NCBI RefSeq assembly: GCF_001956985.1
Contig: NZ_CP019082.1
Span: 5,518,001-5,582,000, forward strand
Direction of reading: 5' to 3'
DNA from: Paludisphaera borealis
GTDB taxonomy: Bacteria; Planctomycetota; Planctomycetia; Isosphaerales; Isosphaeraceae
DNA length: 64,000 nt
Below the pieces are notes generated by a model, which was given only the letters and a program-made list of their open reading frames with translations, was not told the DNA's origin and did no database searches. This document shows, piece by piece, positions 1-9,335 of the stretch (position 1 is the first letter of the stretch; each line of letters opens with the position of its first letter). The position numbers were made by a program, and so were the translations under genes.

Positions 1-1
1 C

Positions 2-3000
2 CACCAGACGTGCGGCCCGGCGACGCTCTCGGCCCTGGCCCGGTTCTGGGGGAGGGAGGCCGACCACCTCGAAGTCGCCGGCGAGATCTGCTACGATGGC
101 ACGCCCGACCATCTTGAGCGTTCGTGGGCCGAGGCCAACGGCTGGACCGCCCGCGAGTTCACCGTGACCTGGGACTCGGCTCTCGCCCTGCTCGACCGGG
201 GCGTTCCGTTCACGCTGACGACCGTCGAGACCCAGAGCGCGCACCTTCAAGCCGTCATCGGCTACGACGCCCGGCGCGGGACGCTCTTGATCCGCGACCC
301 CACCCTGCCGCACGAGGGGGAGGCGCTGGGCGAGCCCTTTCTGAAACGCTATCGATCGGTCGGCCCGCGCGGGATGGCGATGATCCCCCGCGATCACGCC
401 GAGTTGTTCGACGGCCTCGATCTGCCCGAGTCGAACCTCTACGATCACCTGAATCGCATGCAGGTCGCGCTCCGGGATCATGACCGCGAGGCCGCCGCGG
501 CCGCGCTCGACGCGCTGCGGGCCGAGGCGCCGGGCCACCGGCTGACGCACCACGCCCGCAGACTGCTGGCGATCTACGACGTCGACGCGCCGGCGATGCT
601 CTCGGTCCTTGAGGCGCTGCGCGCGGCCTTCCCCGACGACGTCAACCTCCGGCTCTCGCAGCTTTCGTGCCTTCGCGAGCTGGGGCGGCGCGACGACCGA
701 CTGGCTCTCTATCGCGAGGTCTGCGCCGGCCGTTCGGCCGACCCGATCCTTTGCCGCCAGTACGCCCAGGAGCTGTTGACCGACGCGCGTGAGCACCCGG
801 CCGCCGAGCGGCTCGCCCGCCGGGCCCTTCGCGCCCGCCCGGCCGACGCACTCGGCCTGTACGTTCTCGCCCGCATCGCGTGGGACGCGGGCCGGCTCGA
901 CGGCGCGATCGAGCTTTATCGATTCGCCTCGTGCCTTGAAGACAAGAACGAGGGATTGGTTCGCTCTTACTTCAGCGCGGCCCGTCACGTTCACCGCGAA
1001 GATGAGCCGCTCAGGCTGATGGCGGCGCGTTGCCGACGGTTCGGGGCGATATCGTCGCAGCCGGCGCGGACGCTCCACGAGGCGCTCTCGATCCTCGAAA
1101 GCGCCGTCGAGGCGGCGGCCGTGCTCGACGAGGCGCTGCGGCTTCGGCCGGACGACGGCGAGCTGATCCTGTTCGCGGCCGAGGCCGACGCAGTGACCGG
1201 CGAGTTCGACCGCGCGGCCGCACGGCTCGACGAGGCGCGCGGCCATTGCCGACGCGGCGACTGGCTGCGCGCCGCCGCGGGTCTGGCGTCGAATCGCGGC
1301 GATCTCGTCGCCGCGCTGGGGCTCTGGCGGGAGGTTCTCGAAGCCGAGCCCGCCGTTCTCGACGCCAACCGCGCCGTCGCCCGGCTCCTGGCCGAGACCG
1401 AGGACCGGTCCGCGGCTCTGGCTCATCTGACGCAGGCCTGCGAGCGGTCGCCGCACAACTACGCGCTGAACCAGGCCCTCATCGAGCGGCTCCGCGCGGA
1501 GGGCTCTGACGAGGCTGAACTCGCCCTCCGCCGCCTTCTGGACGTCCACCCGGCCGACGCCTGGGGGCGCCGCGAGCTGGCGCTTTTCCTCGGCGAGCAC
1601 GGAAGGGCCGACGAGGCGGCGGCCGAGATGGAGATCGCCTCGGCGATCGAGCCGCTGAGCACGGTTGAGGCGTCGGTGCGCGGGATCGTTCTCGAGCACG
1701 CCGGCGGTCTCGCCGAGGCTCGCGAGGCGTACCGCGAGGCGATCCGCCGCGACATTGACAACGAGTCGGCCGTCAGCCGCCTGATCGAGACCTGCGACTC
1801 GCAGTCCGAGCGGCTCGAAGCGCTCGCGTTCATCGAGAGCGAGCTGGCGCGGCAGGTCACGTTCGGCGACGGCCTGCTCGCGTTCGCTCGCCGTGCCGAC
1901 GGTACGCTCGGCCCCGACGATCTTCTGGCCACGCTCCTCCGTGCCCTGGAGGCGCGCCCGGACCTCTGGCATGCCTGGTCGGCCGTGATTTGCGAGCGGA
2001 TCGGTCGGGGCGACCTCGACGAGGCCGACGCCCTGGCCCGCCAGGCCGTCGAGCGGTTCCCGCTGCTGCCGAGGCTTTGGCTCGACCGCGCCGCCGTCTG
2101 CCGCGCCCGAAGCGACCGCGACGGCGAGCACGAGGCGCTCGGCCGCGCCTTGCGGATCAACCCCGGCTGGGGCACGGCCGCCCGCGAGCTTTCGCAAGCG
2201 CTGGAACGCGAGGGGAAGAATGAGGAGTCGCGCGCGGTTCTCGAACGCGCCGCGGCCTACTCACCGCTCGACGCCGTCAATCACGGCTACCTGGCCGACA
2301 CGCTCTGGCTGTTGGGTGAGAAGGAAGCGGCGGTCGAGCGTATGGCCCGCTCGTTGCGGATCGACCCGGGGTACGAGTGGGCCTGGCGGACCCTGGCCGT
2401 CTGGTCGCGTGAGCTGGAACGGCCCGAGGCGACGGCCGAGCTGGCTCGCGAGGTCGCCCAGCAGCGGCGCGGAGACAGCCGGGCCTGGCTGGCGCTGGCG
2501 CGAATGCTCAGCGGGCCCTCGACCCTGGACGAGCGGCTCGAAGCGCTCGACCGCGCCGCCGCCCTCGCCCCTCGCAGCGCCGAGCCGCACGACCTGAAGG
2601 CGGAGGTTCTCGCCGAGTCGGGCCGATTCGACGAGGCCGAGGCTGCCTGCCGGCCGCCGTCGTGGGGCGACCGTCCGCCGCTCACGCTCCGGGGCCGCGC
2701 CGCGTGGATCGCCGCCCGTCGCGGCGACCTCGCCGGGGCTGTCGCCCGGATGCGCCCGGTGCTCGACGAGAACCCCGGCTATTACTGGGGGTGGAATCTG
2801 CTCGTCGAGTGGGTTCGCGACGCCGGTTCCAACGACGAGTATCTCGAAGCGACCGAGGGCCTGGTCCGGCTGTCTTCCGACGACGCGGTCTCCCACGCCT
2901 ACCGCGGCGAGGCCCTGCTCCGCGCCGAAGACCCCGCCGGGGCGAAGCTGAGTTTCCGTCGCGCCCTGGAGTTGGCGCCCTCGCACGAATTCGCCGCGAT

Positions 3001-4075
3001 GAACCTGTTCGATCTCGAGTTGGCCGATGGGGAGATCGACGCCGCGAGGACCACCCTTGAGGCGCTCAAAACCCACGGCGACGGCGGCGCCTTCGTCATC
3101 TCTCGCGAGGTCCAGTGGCACGCCGCCCGCGCCGAGCCCGGCGACCGCGCGGCGGCCCGCGAGGCGCTCGAACGGCTCAGCCTCGCGGGCGACGTCGGGT
3201 CGGAGTGGCCGTTCCGCGCCGCCGTCGACGCCTTGACCAGGTCCGGCTGGGGGCAGGACGCCGATTCGGCCTACGCCAAAGCACTGGAGCGGCCCGACGC
3301 CGCTTCGGCCATCGGTATGATCTGGGCTGAGCGATGGGGGGGCCGTCGCGACTGGCGCCAAGCCCGCAAGCTCCCCCCGCTGCTGGCCGCCGGCGGCGAG
3401 TCCGCGCATCAGGCCCTGGCCGCGTACATCAAAGCCCTGGGCCAGGCGCGCCGCCGATTTCGGCTTTCGTCCAGCATCCGGCGTCACCGCGCGTCGCTTC
3501 GCGGCCATGCATGGTGCTGGGGGATGGTCGGTTATGCGCTCACCAACCTCGGTCGCAATCGCGCCGCCGTCCGCTGGCTCGCCGACTGGCCCGACCGCGC
3601 CGACGTCGAGCCCTGGATGCTCGTCAACCTGGTCATCTCGTTCCGCGCCCTCGGTCGGGACGAGGAGGCGGCCCGCGTCAGCCGTCACGCTCTCGAACTT
3701 CCGGCTTCCCACGGCACGAGCGATCACATCCTCTGGCTGGCGCTGGACGACCTTCTGGAGGGCCGCGCCGACGAGGCGGCCCGCCGGCTCGACGGCCTTG
3801 ATTCCGCGCCGTTCGACGCGACGAAACGGTATCTCTACGACCTGGCTCTGATCCTCCGCGACGTCGAGCGCGCCGAGCCGGCCGCGCGCCGCCGCGTGGC
3901 GATCCTGGCCCGCCGCGACGTCAAGTCGCTGAACCGCGAATCGTACGTCTCGCCGTCCGACTTCAACGCCGTGCTGAGCGTCTTCCGCCGGGCCGCGCGC
4001 CGCCTCGCCCACCATGTCGGCCCCTGGCGGGGACGAGTTTCGTTGCTCGAATTCTGCCCTCCGAACCGCGCGTGA
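2..4075 (+). CDS. C39-like peptidase fused to a very long TPR array (5' end outside window)
   Basis: The reading frame is open from the first bases of the window, so the N-terminus is missing; 1357 residues are visible. The first residues contain HQTCGPATLSALARFWG, a papain-like C39 peptidase motif with the likely catalytic Cys codon at 11-13. The His of SAHLQAVIGYD (codon 242-244) and the Asp of LIRDP (codon 296-298) complete a C39-type triad. The rest is Ala/Arg/Leu-rich helix pairs typical of tetratricopeptide repeats, for example repeated LGRDDEA- and GRADEAA-type helices. Known C39-family domains cleave leader peptides or act as bacteriocin-processing-like proteases; the TPR part suggests a scaffold that presents substrates (inference). 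The stop is followed 89 bases later by the SGNH gene on the same strand. The domain call is fairly sure; the substrate is unknown. Confidence 0.8.
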   Translation, partial: HQTCGPATLSALARFWGREADHLEVAGEICYDGTPDHLERSWAEANGWTAREFTVTWDSALALLDRGVPFTLTTVETQSAHLQAVIGYDARRGTLLIRDPTLPHEGEALGEPFLKRYRSVGPRGMAMIPRDHAELFDGLDLPESNLYDHLNRMQVALRDHDREAAAAALDALRAEAPGHRLTHHARRLLAIYDVDAPAMLSVLEALRAAFPDDVNLRLSQLSCLRELGRRDDRLALYREVCAGRSADPILCRQYAQELLTDAREHPAAERLARRALRARPADALGLYVLARIAWDAGRLDGAIELYRFASCLEDKNEGLVRSYFSAARHVHREDEPLRLMAARCRRFGAISSQPARTLHEALSILESAVEAAAVLDEALRLRPDDGELILFAAEADAVTGEFDRAAARLDEARGHCRRGDWLRAAAGLASNRGDLVAALGLWREVLEAEPAVLDANRAVARLLAETEDRSAALAHLTQACERSPHNYALNQALIERLRAEGSDEAELALRRLLDVHPADAWGRRELALFLGEHGRADEAAAEMEIASAIEPLSTVEASVRGIVLEHAGGLAEAREAYREAIRRDIDNESAVSRLIETCDSQSERLEALAFIESELARQVTFGDGLLAFARRADGTLGPDDLLATLLRALEARPDLWHAWSAVICERIGRGDLDEADALARQAVERFPLLPRLWLDRAAVCRARSDRDGEHEALGRALRINPGWGTAARELSQALEREGKNEESRAVLERAAAYSPLDAVNHGYLADTLWLLGEKEAAVERMARSLRIDPGYEWAWRTLAVWSRELERPEATAELAREVAQQRRGDSRAWLALARMLSGPSTLDERLEALDRAAALAPRSAEPHDLKAEVLAESGRFDEAEAACRPPSWGDRPPLTLRGRAAWIAARRGDLAGAVARMRPVLDENPGYYWGWNLLVEWVRDAGSNDEYLEATEGLVRLSSDDAVSHAYRGEALLRAEDPAGAKLSFRRALELAPSHEFAAMNLFDLELADGEIDAARTTLEALKTHGDGGAFVISREVQWHAARAEPGDRAAAREALERLSLAGDVGSEWPFRAAVDALTRSGWGQDADSAYAKALERPDAASAIGMIWAERWGGRRDWRQARKLPPLLAAGGESAHQALAAYIKALGQARRRFRLSSSIRRHRASLRGHAWCWGMVGYALTNLGRNRAAVRWLADWPDRADVEPWMLVNLVISFRALGRDEEAARVSRHALELPASHGTSDHILWLALDDLLEGRADEAARRLDGLDSAPFDATKRYLYDLALILRDVERAEPAARRRVAILARRDVKSLNRESYVSPSDFNAVLSVFRRAARRLAHHVGPWRGRVSLLEFCPPNRA

Positions 4076-4164
4076 CGAGGGGGCCGCGGCGGCATTGATC
4101 GCGGCCGTCGGCTCACGCACAATAAGGTCCGTAGTGGACACTCGAATTCGCGTGTGAGGACCGG

Positions 4165-5475
4165 ATGGCGCGTTTCTTTTCGATGCGGCGGCCCGCCCGG
4201 GCCGACCAGCGGGTTCTCGGGGGCGTCGAACGCTCACGGCGGCTTCAGCGACGGTTCAAGCTCGGCATCGTGGTGGCGACGTTGATCGTGGTCGCCGGAA
4301 TTCTGGCAGCGGTTCCCCGGGGCCGTCACCTGGTCGCCTCGGTCGCCGATCGGGCGCGCCAGTCGGCGCGATGGGCCGTCGGGCTGCCGGTGCCGCGCGA
4401 GGAAGTCGACGCCCGCCATGAACGCGATCGGCGTCAGGCGGTCGACGACGCCGCGCGGAAGTTCCGCGACGCCTTCCCCACGATGGATGAGCCGATCCAG
4501 CGGCTGTTTCGATACGCGGGGAGCGACCCGGACGCCGGCCTGCTCCGCTGGGGCAACTTCGACCAGACGTTGCTGCTTCCCTCGACCGTCTTCGAGCCCG
4601 ACGACGCCGGCCGCTCCTACTGCCTGAAGCCGAATACGCGGTCGATCTGGGTGCGGAACGTCTCCCCCAAGGGATCGCCCCTGACGTTCCTGATCGTCCC
4701 CGACCGCCCCGAGCTTGCCGAGGTGCTTCAGGGGACCGGCGGGATCATCGTGACGACGTCCGTCCAGACCACGAACTCGTGGGGCCTGCGCGGGCCCGAG
4801 CCCGATCCGTCGGCCCCGCTGCGGGGGATCGTCCTGGGCGACTCGTACATGCAGGGGATGTTCATCGACGACGACCACACCCCGCCCGAATGCCTCCGGC
4901 GCTACCTGGAAAACCACGAAAAGACCGGCGTTTCGATCTTGAACACCGGCTGTCTCGGCTACTCGCCCGAGCAGTATTACTATTCGCTCCTCAAGTTCGC
5001 CGACCGCTTCAAGCCCCAGTTCGTCGTGATGAGCGTCTTCGCCAACGACTTCGGCGGCATCCTGGAGGTGGCCCGGGGCAAGGGGGACTGGGATGAGGGG
5101 CGGTACTGGCTGGGTGAAATCCAACAAGTCTGTCGCAGTCGGGGTTTGCTCCTCCTCGTGGTCCCCGCCCCACTCGACAGCCAGATGAACTCCGCGCGGT
5201 TCGCCGGCTACTATCCCGGGCTGATCTCGAACATCCTTAACGGCAGCAGTGAGGCGTATCTTGATCCGACCGAAGAGTTCATCAATCGAAATATCGCGAT
5301 GATCCTTGAAGGCGATCGCGCGGGGAATCGGCCGACGGGCAGTCCGCTTTACAACAACGCAATCGGCGACGGCCACTTCTCGCCGGCCGGCGCCGAGGTC
5401 TGGGCCGAAGCCGTCGGCCGCCGCCTCGTCCTCCTGCTCGACAAGGCCCGCGGCGCCCGGCGGCCGAGCCCCTGA
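4165..5475 (+). CDS. Membrane-anchored SGNH/GDSL-type hydrolase
   Basis: A 436-residue protein. A hydrophobic segment near residues 32-52 (GIVVATLIVVAGILAAV), preceded by many Arg residues, suggests a single N-terminal membrane anchor with the rest outside the cytoplasm. LGDSYMQG provides the GDS nucleophile block (Ser about residue 227) and DGHFSPAG near the C-terminus provides the Asp-x-His block (His about 404). FANDFGG may be the third SGNH block. Such proteins are esterases or O-acyl transferases acting on cell-surface glycans; the substrate here cannot be read. The start is supported by GAGGACCGG just upstream. It follows the TPR/C39 gene and may be co-transcribed with it. A second SGNH protein lies at 9971-11299 on the other strand. 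Confidence 0.8.
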   Translation: MARFFSMRRPARADQRVLGGVERSRRLQRRFKLGIVVATLIVVAGILAAVPRGRHLVASVADRARQSARWAVGLPVPREEVDARHERDRRQAVDDAARKFRDAFPTMDEPIQRLFRYAGSDPDAGLLRWGNFDQTLLLPSTVFEPDDAGRSYCLKPNTRSIWVRNVSPKGSPLTFLIVPDRPELAEVLQGTGGIIVTTSVQTTNSWGLRGPEPDPSAPLRGIVLGDSYMQGMFIDDDHTPPECLRRYLENHEKTGVSILNTGCLGYSPEQYYYSLLKFADRFKPQFVVMSVFANDFGGILEVARGKGDWDEGRYWLGEIQQVCRSRGLLLLVVPAPLDSQMNSARFAGYYPGLISNILNGSSEAYLDPTEEFINRNIAMILEGDRAGNRPTGSPLYNNAIGDGHFSPAGAEVWAEAVGRRLVLLLDKARGARRPSP

Positions 5476-5612
5476 ACGACCGCGCGGCTTAGTCCCTTTC
5501 TTCGCCCCAGGGCGGCGAGTACGATGTGGCATTCCGTCGACTCGACGACCAATCCCCGCGCCGGACGCCGCTTCCCGCCGTCTCGCCGCCTTCTCCTGGA
5601 GATGACGCAGCC

Positions 5613-8039
5613 ATGCCAAGATCGACTCGGCTCTCCCCCATCCGGGGATCGAGGATGAGATACACCGGCTTCGTCGCACTTGCGGCGGCCGTCCTGATGA
5701 TGAACGCGACGCCTGCGTTCGCCCAGGGTGGGCAACGCCTTGCCGGTTCGGCGACCCAGCTCAAGCAGCCCGTGGCCAACCAAGTCTTCCAGCGCGACGT
5801 CAACGGCGTCGCGTCGATTCCGATCGAGCTTGACGACTCCTTGAAAGGCGGCAAGATCGCGAGCGTATCGATCGGAAATCGCCAGTATGAACTGGTCGAC
5901 GGCAAGATCGTCGGGGTTCCCACCGGCGGGCCTTATTCGATCGCGATCATGTACGACAAGGACAATGAACATCAAGCCCTCATGTTCAACCCTGGCATCT
6001 TCGTCGGCGACCTCTGGGTTCTGGCCGGGCAGTCGAACATGGAAGGCGTCGGCGACCTGATCGACGTCACGCCGCCGCACGAGAAGGTTTTGGCCCTCGG
6101 GATGGACGGCAAGTGGGTTCAGGCTCAGGAACCGCTGCATTGGCTGGTCGATTCTCCTGATCCGGTCCATTCGGGAGATCCCAAGGACCGGGCCGAGCGG
6201 TCGGTCCAGCAGCACAAGACGCGGACCAAGGGTGCCGGTTTGGGTCTGCCGTTCGCGGTGTCGATGGTCGAGCGCACCGGCGTCCCGGTCGGCCTGGTGA
6301 TCACCGCCCACGGCGGAACGAGCATGCAGGGATGGGACCCCGCCAAGAAGGGCGAGGGGGGGAACAGCCTTTACGGATCGATGCTTCGTTCGGTCAACCT
6401 GGCCGGCGGCAAGGTCAAGGGCGTGCTCTGGTATCAGGGCGAGAGCGACTCGTCGCCGGAAGGGTCGAAGATCTACGAGCGCGTGTTCGCCGACTTCATC
6501 GCGTCGGTCCGGTCCGATCTCGGTCAGCCGGACCTGCCGTTCTACTTCGTGCAGATCGGCCGGTTCGTCATCGGCGGCGATCCCAAGGGCTGGAACACCG
6601 TCCAGGACGCCGAGCGCCGGTTGCCTGACAGCATCGCCAACACAGCCGTCGTCTCGGTGATCGACCTCGAACTTGACGACGCAATTCACGTCGGCACGCA
6701 GGGGCAAAAGCGCGTCGGACAGCGATTGGCGAAGATCGCCCAGCGCGAGCTGTTCGGGCAGGTGGGTGCCACGACGCCGACCCTCGACCGCGTCATGCGG
6801 GGAGCGAACAACACCCTGGTCGTGAAGTTCCGAGGGGTCAACATGAGCGCGCCTCAGCCCGCCTCCGCCATGGCTCGCGCCGGGATGGGTGGACGAGGGG
6901 GAATGGGGCCCGCCGCAGGCATGGGCGGAATGGGCGGCGGGCAAATGGGTGGAATGGCTGGCGTGGGCGGTGGGCAACCGGGAGGCTTTCCGAACCAGGT
7001 CAGCATCGGCGAGACCTCGAATCTGGGACTGCGGCCCGAGCGGCACATCGCGGGCTTCTCGATCCGCAAGGAGGACGGCTCGGCGATCCCCTTGATCTTC
7101 GATGCGAGCGTCGGCAAGGCGCGCGACGCGGTGGTCCTGAAGCTCTCCGGGCCGGTCCCGCCGGGCTCGTTCCTCTGGTACGGCCACGGCTACGACCCCT
7201 ACTGCAACCTGACCGACGGCGCCGACATGGCTGTCCCCGTCTTCGGACCGATCGCGCTCGATGAGGTCGTCGAGCCCAAGCTGGTCGTCGCAGCCGCGGC
7301 CCCGGCCCCGGCCCCGGCCGCGAAGCCGGAAGCCAAGAAGGAGAACGCGCCGGTCAAGCTGCTGATCATCACGGGCGACGAGTATCACGGCTGGAAGGCG
7401 ACGACCGAGTCGCTCAAGTCGATCCTGTCCGAAGGGGGCAAGATCGCCGTCGACGTGACGACCACGCCTTCGAAAGACCTGACCGACGCCAACCTCGCGA
7501 AGTACGACGTTCTTCTGCTCAACTACAAGGACACCGACAAGGGCGCTCCCGAGACCCGATGGTCCGAAGCCAACAAGGAAGCGTTCCTCAAGGCCGTGCG
7601 CGAAGGCAAGGGGCTGGTGGCCTACCACTTCGCCTCGGCCGCCTTCACCAAGCCGAACTGGGAAGAGTTCGAGAAGGCCGTCGGCGGCTGGCGCACCCAG
7701 GGCTTCCACGGCCCCGCGCACGCGTTCACCGTCAAGAAGACCGACGCCAAGCACCCGATTTCCGAGGGCCTGGCGGTCAAGTTCGACCACGCGATCGACG
7801 AGCTGTATCAGAACTCGAAGCTGCCCGCCGGCGCCGAGGTCCTGGCCACCGCCTATTCCGATCCCGCCAAGCCCAAGGGGACGGGCAAGGACGAGGCGGT
7901 CATCTGGGTCAACTCTTACGGCAAGGGCCGCGTCTACAGCAACGTCCTCGGCCACGACGTCGGGGCGCTCGCTGACCCCAACGTGCACCCGTGGCTCCGT
8001 CGGGGCGTGATCTGGGCGGCGACGGGCAAGGTCGACTGA
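5613..8039 (+). CDS. Sialate O-acetylesterase-type (SASA) domain fused to a ThuA-like domain
   Basis: About 808 residues from the chosen ATG (GGAG at 5598-5601). An ATG at 5655 would start exactly at the signal peptide MRYTGFVALAAAVLMM...AFAQ, and both starts are possible. The first half is a carbohydrate esterase of the SASA type: AGQSNMEG with nucleophile Ser about residue 141, WYQGESDSS, and DAIHVGTQG giving Asp about 356 and His about 359. A Met/Gly-rich low-complexity stretch follows (about residues 420-458). After an Ala-Pro linker, the last ~220 residues from LLIITGDEYHGW resemble ThuA/trehalose-utilisation domains with a class I amidotransferase-like fold. The protein is probably exported and acts on acylated sugars (inference). 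The next gene begins 27 bases after the stop, so they likely form an operon. Confidence 0.85.
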   Translation: MPRSTRLSPIRGSRMRYTGFVALAAAVLMMNATPAFAQGGQRLAGSATQLKQPVANQVFQRDVNGVASIPIELDDSLKGGKIASVSIGNRQYELVDGKIVGVPTGGPYSIAIMYDKDNEHQALMFNPGIFVGDLWVLAGQSNMEGVGDLIDVTPPHEKVLALGMDGKWVQAQEPLHWLVDSPDPVHSGDPKDRAERSVQQHKTRTKGAGLGLPFAVSMVERTGVPVGLVITAHGGTSMQGWDPAKKGEGGNSLYGSMLRSVNLAGGKVKGVLWYQGESDSSPEGSKIYERVFADFIASVRSDLGQPDLPFYFVQIGRFVIGGDPKGWNTVQDAERRLPDSIANTAVVSVIDLELDDAIHVGTQGQKRVGQRLAKIAQRELFGQVGATTPTLDRVMRGANNTLVVKFRGVNMSAPQPASAMARAGMGGRGGMGPAAGMGGMGGGQMGGMAGVGGGQPGGFPNQVSIGETSNLGLRPERHIAGFSIRKEDGSAIPLIFDASVGKARDAVVLKLSGPVPPGSFLWYGHGYDPYCNLTDGADMAVPVFGPIALDEVVEPKLVVAAAAPAPAPAAKPEAKKENAPVKLLIITGDEYHGWKATTESLKSILSEGGKIAVDVTTTPSKDLTDANLAKYDVLLLNYKDTDKGAPETRWSEANKEAFLKAVREGKGLVAYHFASAAFTKPNWEEFEKAVGGWRTQGFHGPAHAFTVKKTDAKHPISEGLAVKFDHAIDELYQNSKLPAGAEVLATAYSDPAKPKGTGKDEAVIWVNSYGKGRVYSNVLGHDVGALADPNVHPWLRRGVIWAATGKVD

Positions 8040-8066
8040 ACGATCCTCACAAGGGAGTATTTATAC

Positions 8067-9335
8067 ATGAAGCGCTATTTCCGAATCGGGGCGACGGCCC
8101 TCCTGACGCTCGGCTTCGTCGCGCCGCTCTTCGCCGAGGAGGCGAAGACGCGGCGGCTGTCGCGCGCCGAGTATCTCGACAAGATGAAGGCCGGCTGGAT
8201 CGGCCAGATGGCCGGGGTCGGCGTCGGCGCCCCGACCGAGTTCCGGTATCAGGAGACGACCGTCCCCGAGGACAAGGTCCCCAAGTGGACGCCCGAGACG
8301 GTCAACCAGTTCGACCAGGACGACATCTACGTCGAGATGACGTTCCTGCGGACGCTCGAACAGCACGGTCTGGACGTCTCCAGCCGCCAGGCGGGGATCG
8401 ACTTCGCCAATAGCCAGTATCCACTCTGGCACGCCAACAAGGCCGGCCGCGACAAGCTCCGCGCGGGGGTCGCGCCGCCGGACAGCGGGCACCCCGCGTT
8501 CAACGACCACGCCGACGACATCGACTACCAGATCGAGGCCGACTACTCCGGCCTGATCGCTCCGGGACTGCCGAACAGCGTGATCCGGCTGGGCGAGGTC
8601 TTCGGCCGGCTGATGAACTACGGCGACGGCCTCTACGGCGGCCAGTTCGTCGGCGCCATGTACGCCGAGGCGTTCTTCACGAACGACGTCGAGAAGATCA
8701 TCCGCGCCGGGCTCGCCGCCATCCCCGAGAAGAGCCAGTATCACGAGTGCATCAGCGACGTCCTGGCCTGGCATCGCGAGCATCCCAACGACTGGCTGGC
8801 GGCGTGGAACAAGATCGAGGCCAAGTACCAGAAGAACCGCGACTACCGCCGGTTCTCGTGCAGCAAGAACGAGAAAGAGCCGTACAAGTTCAACATCGAC
8901 GCCAAGCTCAACGGCGCGTACATCGTGATGGGCCTGCTCTACGGCGAAGGCGACCCGGAGAAGACCATCGTCATCTCGACCCGCTGCGGCCAGGATTCGG
9001 ACTGCAACCCGTCGAGCGCGGCTGGCGTGCTGTTCACGACGATCGGCTATGCCAAGCTGCCCGAGAAGTACAAGAGCGGGCTCGATACCCAGACAAAGTT
9101 CAACTCGACGCCGTACTCGTTCCCGCAACTGGTCGCCGTCTGCGACAGCCTCGCCGAGCAGGTGGTCCGCCAGGCGGGCGGCCGGCTCGACAAGTCCGCC
9201 GAGGGGGCCGAAACCTTCGTTCTCCCCGTCCACTCGCCGCGCCCGAGCGCCCTGGAGACCTGCTGGGAACCCGGCCCCAAGGCTGACAGCCGGTTCACGC
9301 CCGAGGAGCAGAAGCAGATCGAGGCCAAGAAATGA
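8067..9335 (+). CDS. Secreted ADP-ribosylglycohydrolase-fold protein
   Basis: A 422-residue protein with an N-terminal signal peptide (MKRYFRIGATALLTLGFVAPLFAEE). MAGVGVGAPTEF, FDQDDIYVEMTFL (about residue 83) and GQDSDCNPSSAAG (about residue 308) match the Mg-binding regions of the ADP-ribosylglycohydrolase (DraG/ARH) superfamily, with Asp clusters at both ends of the fold. Export argues against action on cytoplasmic ADP-ribosylated proteins; planctomycete members of this family may act on extracellular glycosides or other ribosyl compounds (inference). The start has a strong AAGGGAG nine bases upstream. The stop overlaps the next gene's start by four bases (ATGA), indicating translational coupling. 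Confidence 0.85.
   Translation: MKRYFRIGATALLTLGFVAPLFAEEAKTRRLSRAEYLDKMKAGWIGQMAGVGVGAPTEFRYQETTVPEDKVPKWTPETVNQFDQDDIYVEMTFLRTLEQHGLDVSSRQAGIDFANSQYPLWHANKAGRDKLRAGVAPPDSGHPAFNDHADDIDYQIEADYSGLIAPGLPNSVIRLGEVFGRLMNYGDGLYGGQFVGAMYAEAFFTNDVEKIIRAGLAAIPEKSQYHECISDVLAWHREHPNDWLAAWNKIEAKYQKNRDYRRFSCSKNEKEPYKFNIDAKLNGAYIVMGLLYGEGDPEKTIVISTRCGQDSDCNPSSAAGVLFTTIGYAKLPEKYKSGLDTQTKFNSTPYSFPQLVAVCDSLAEQVVRQAGGRLDKSAEGAETFVLPVHSPRPSALETCWEPGPKADSRFTPEEQKQIEAKK

Noticed and set aside
2261-4237. Open minus-strand frame of 658 codons opposite the TPR protein
   Set aside because: Composition is typical of an antisense shadow, with no recognisable domain.
5349-7988. Very long open frame (879 codons) on the minus strand
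   Set aside because: It is antisense to the esterase-ThuA gene and has the Gly/Arg/Asp/Val-rich composition of a shadow frame in GC-rich DNA; the plus-strand frame has signal peptide, motifs and ribosome-binding site.
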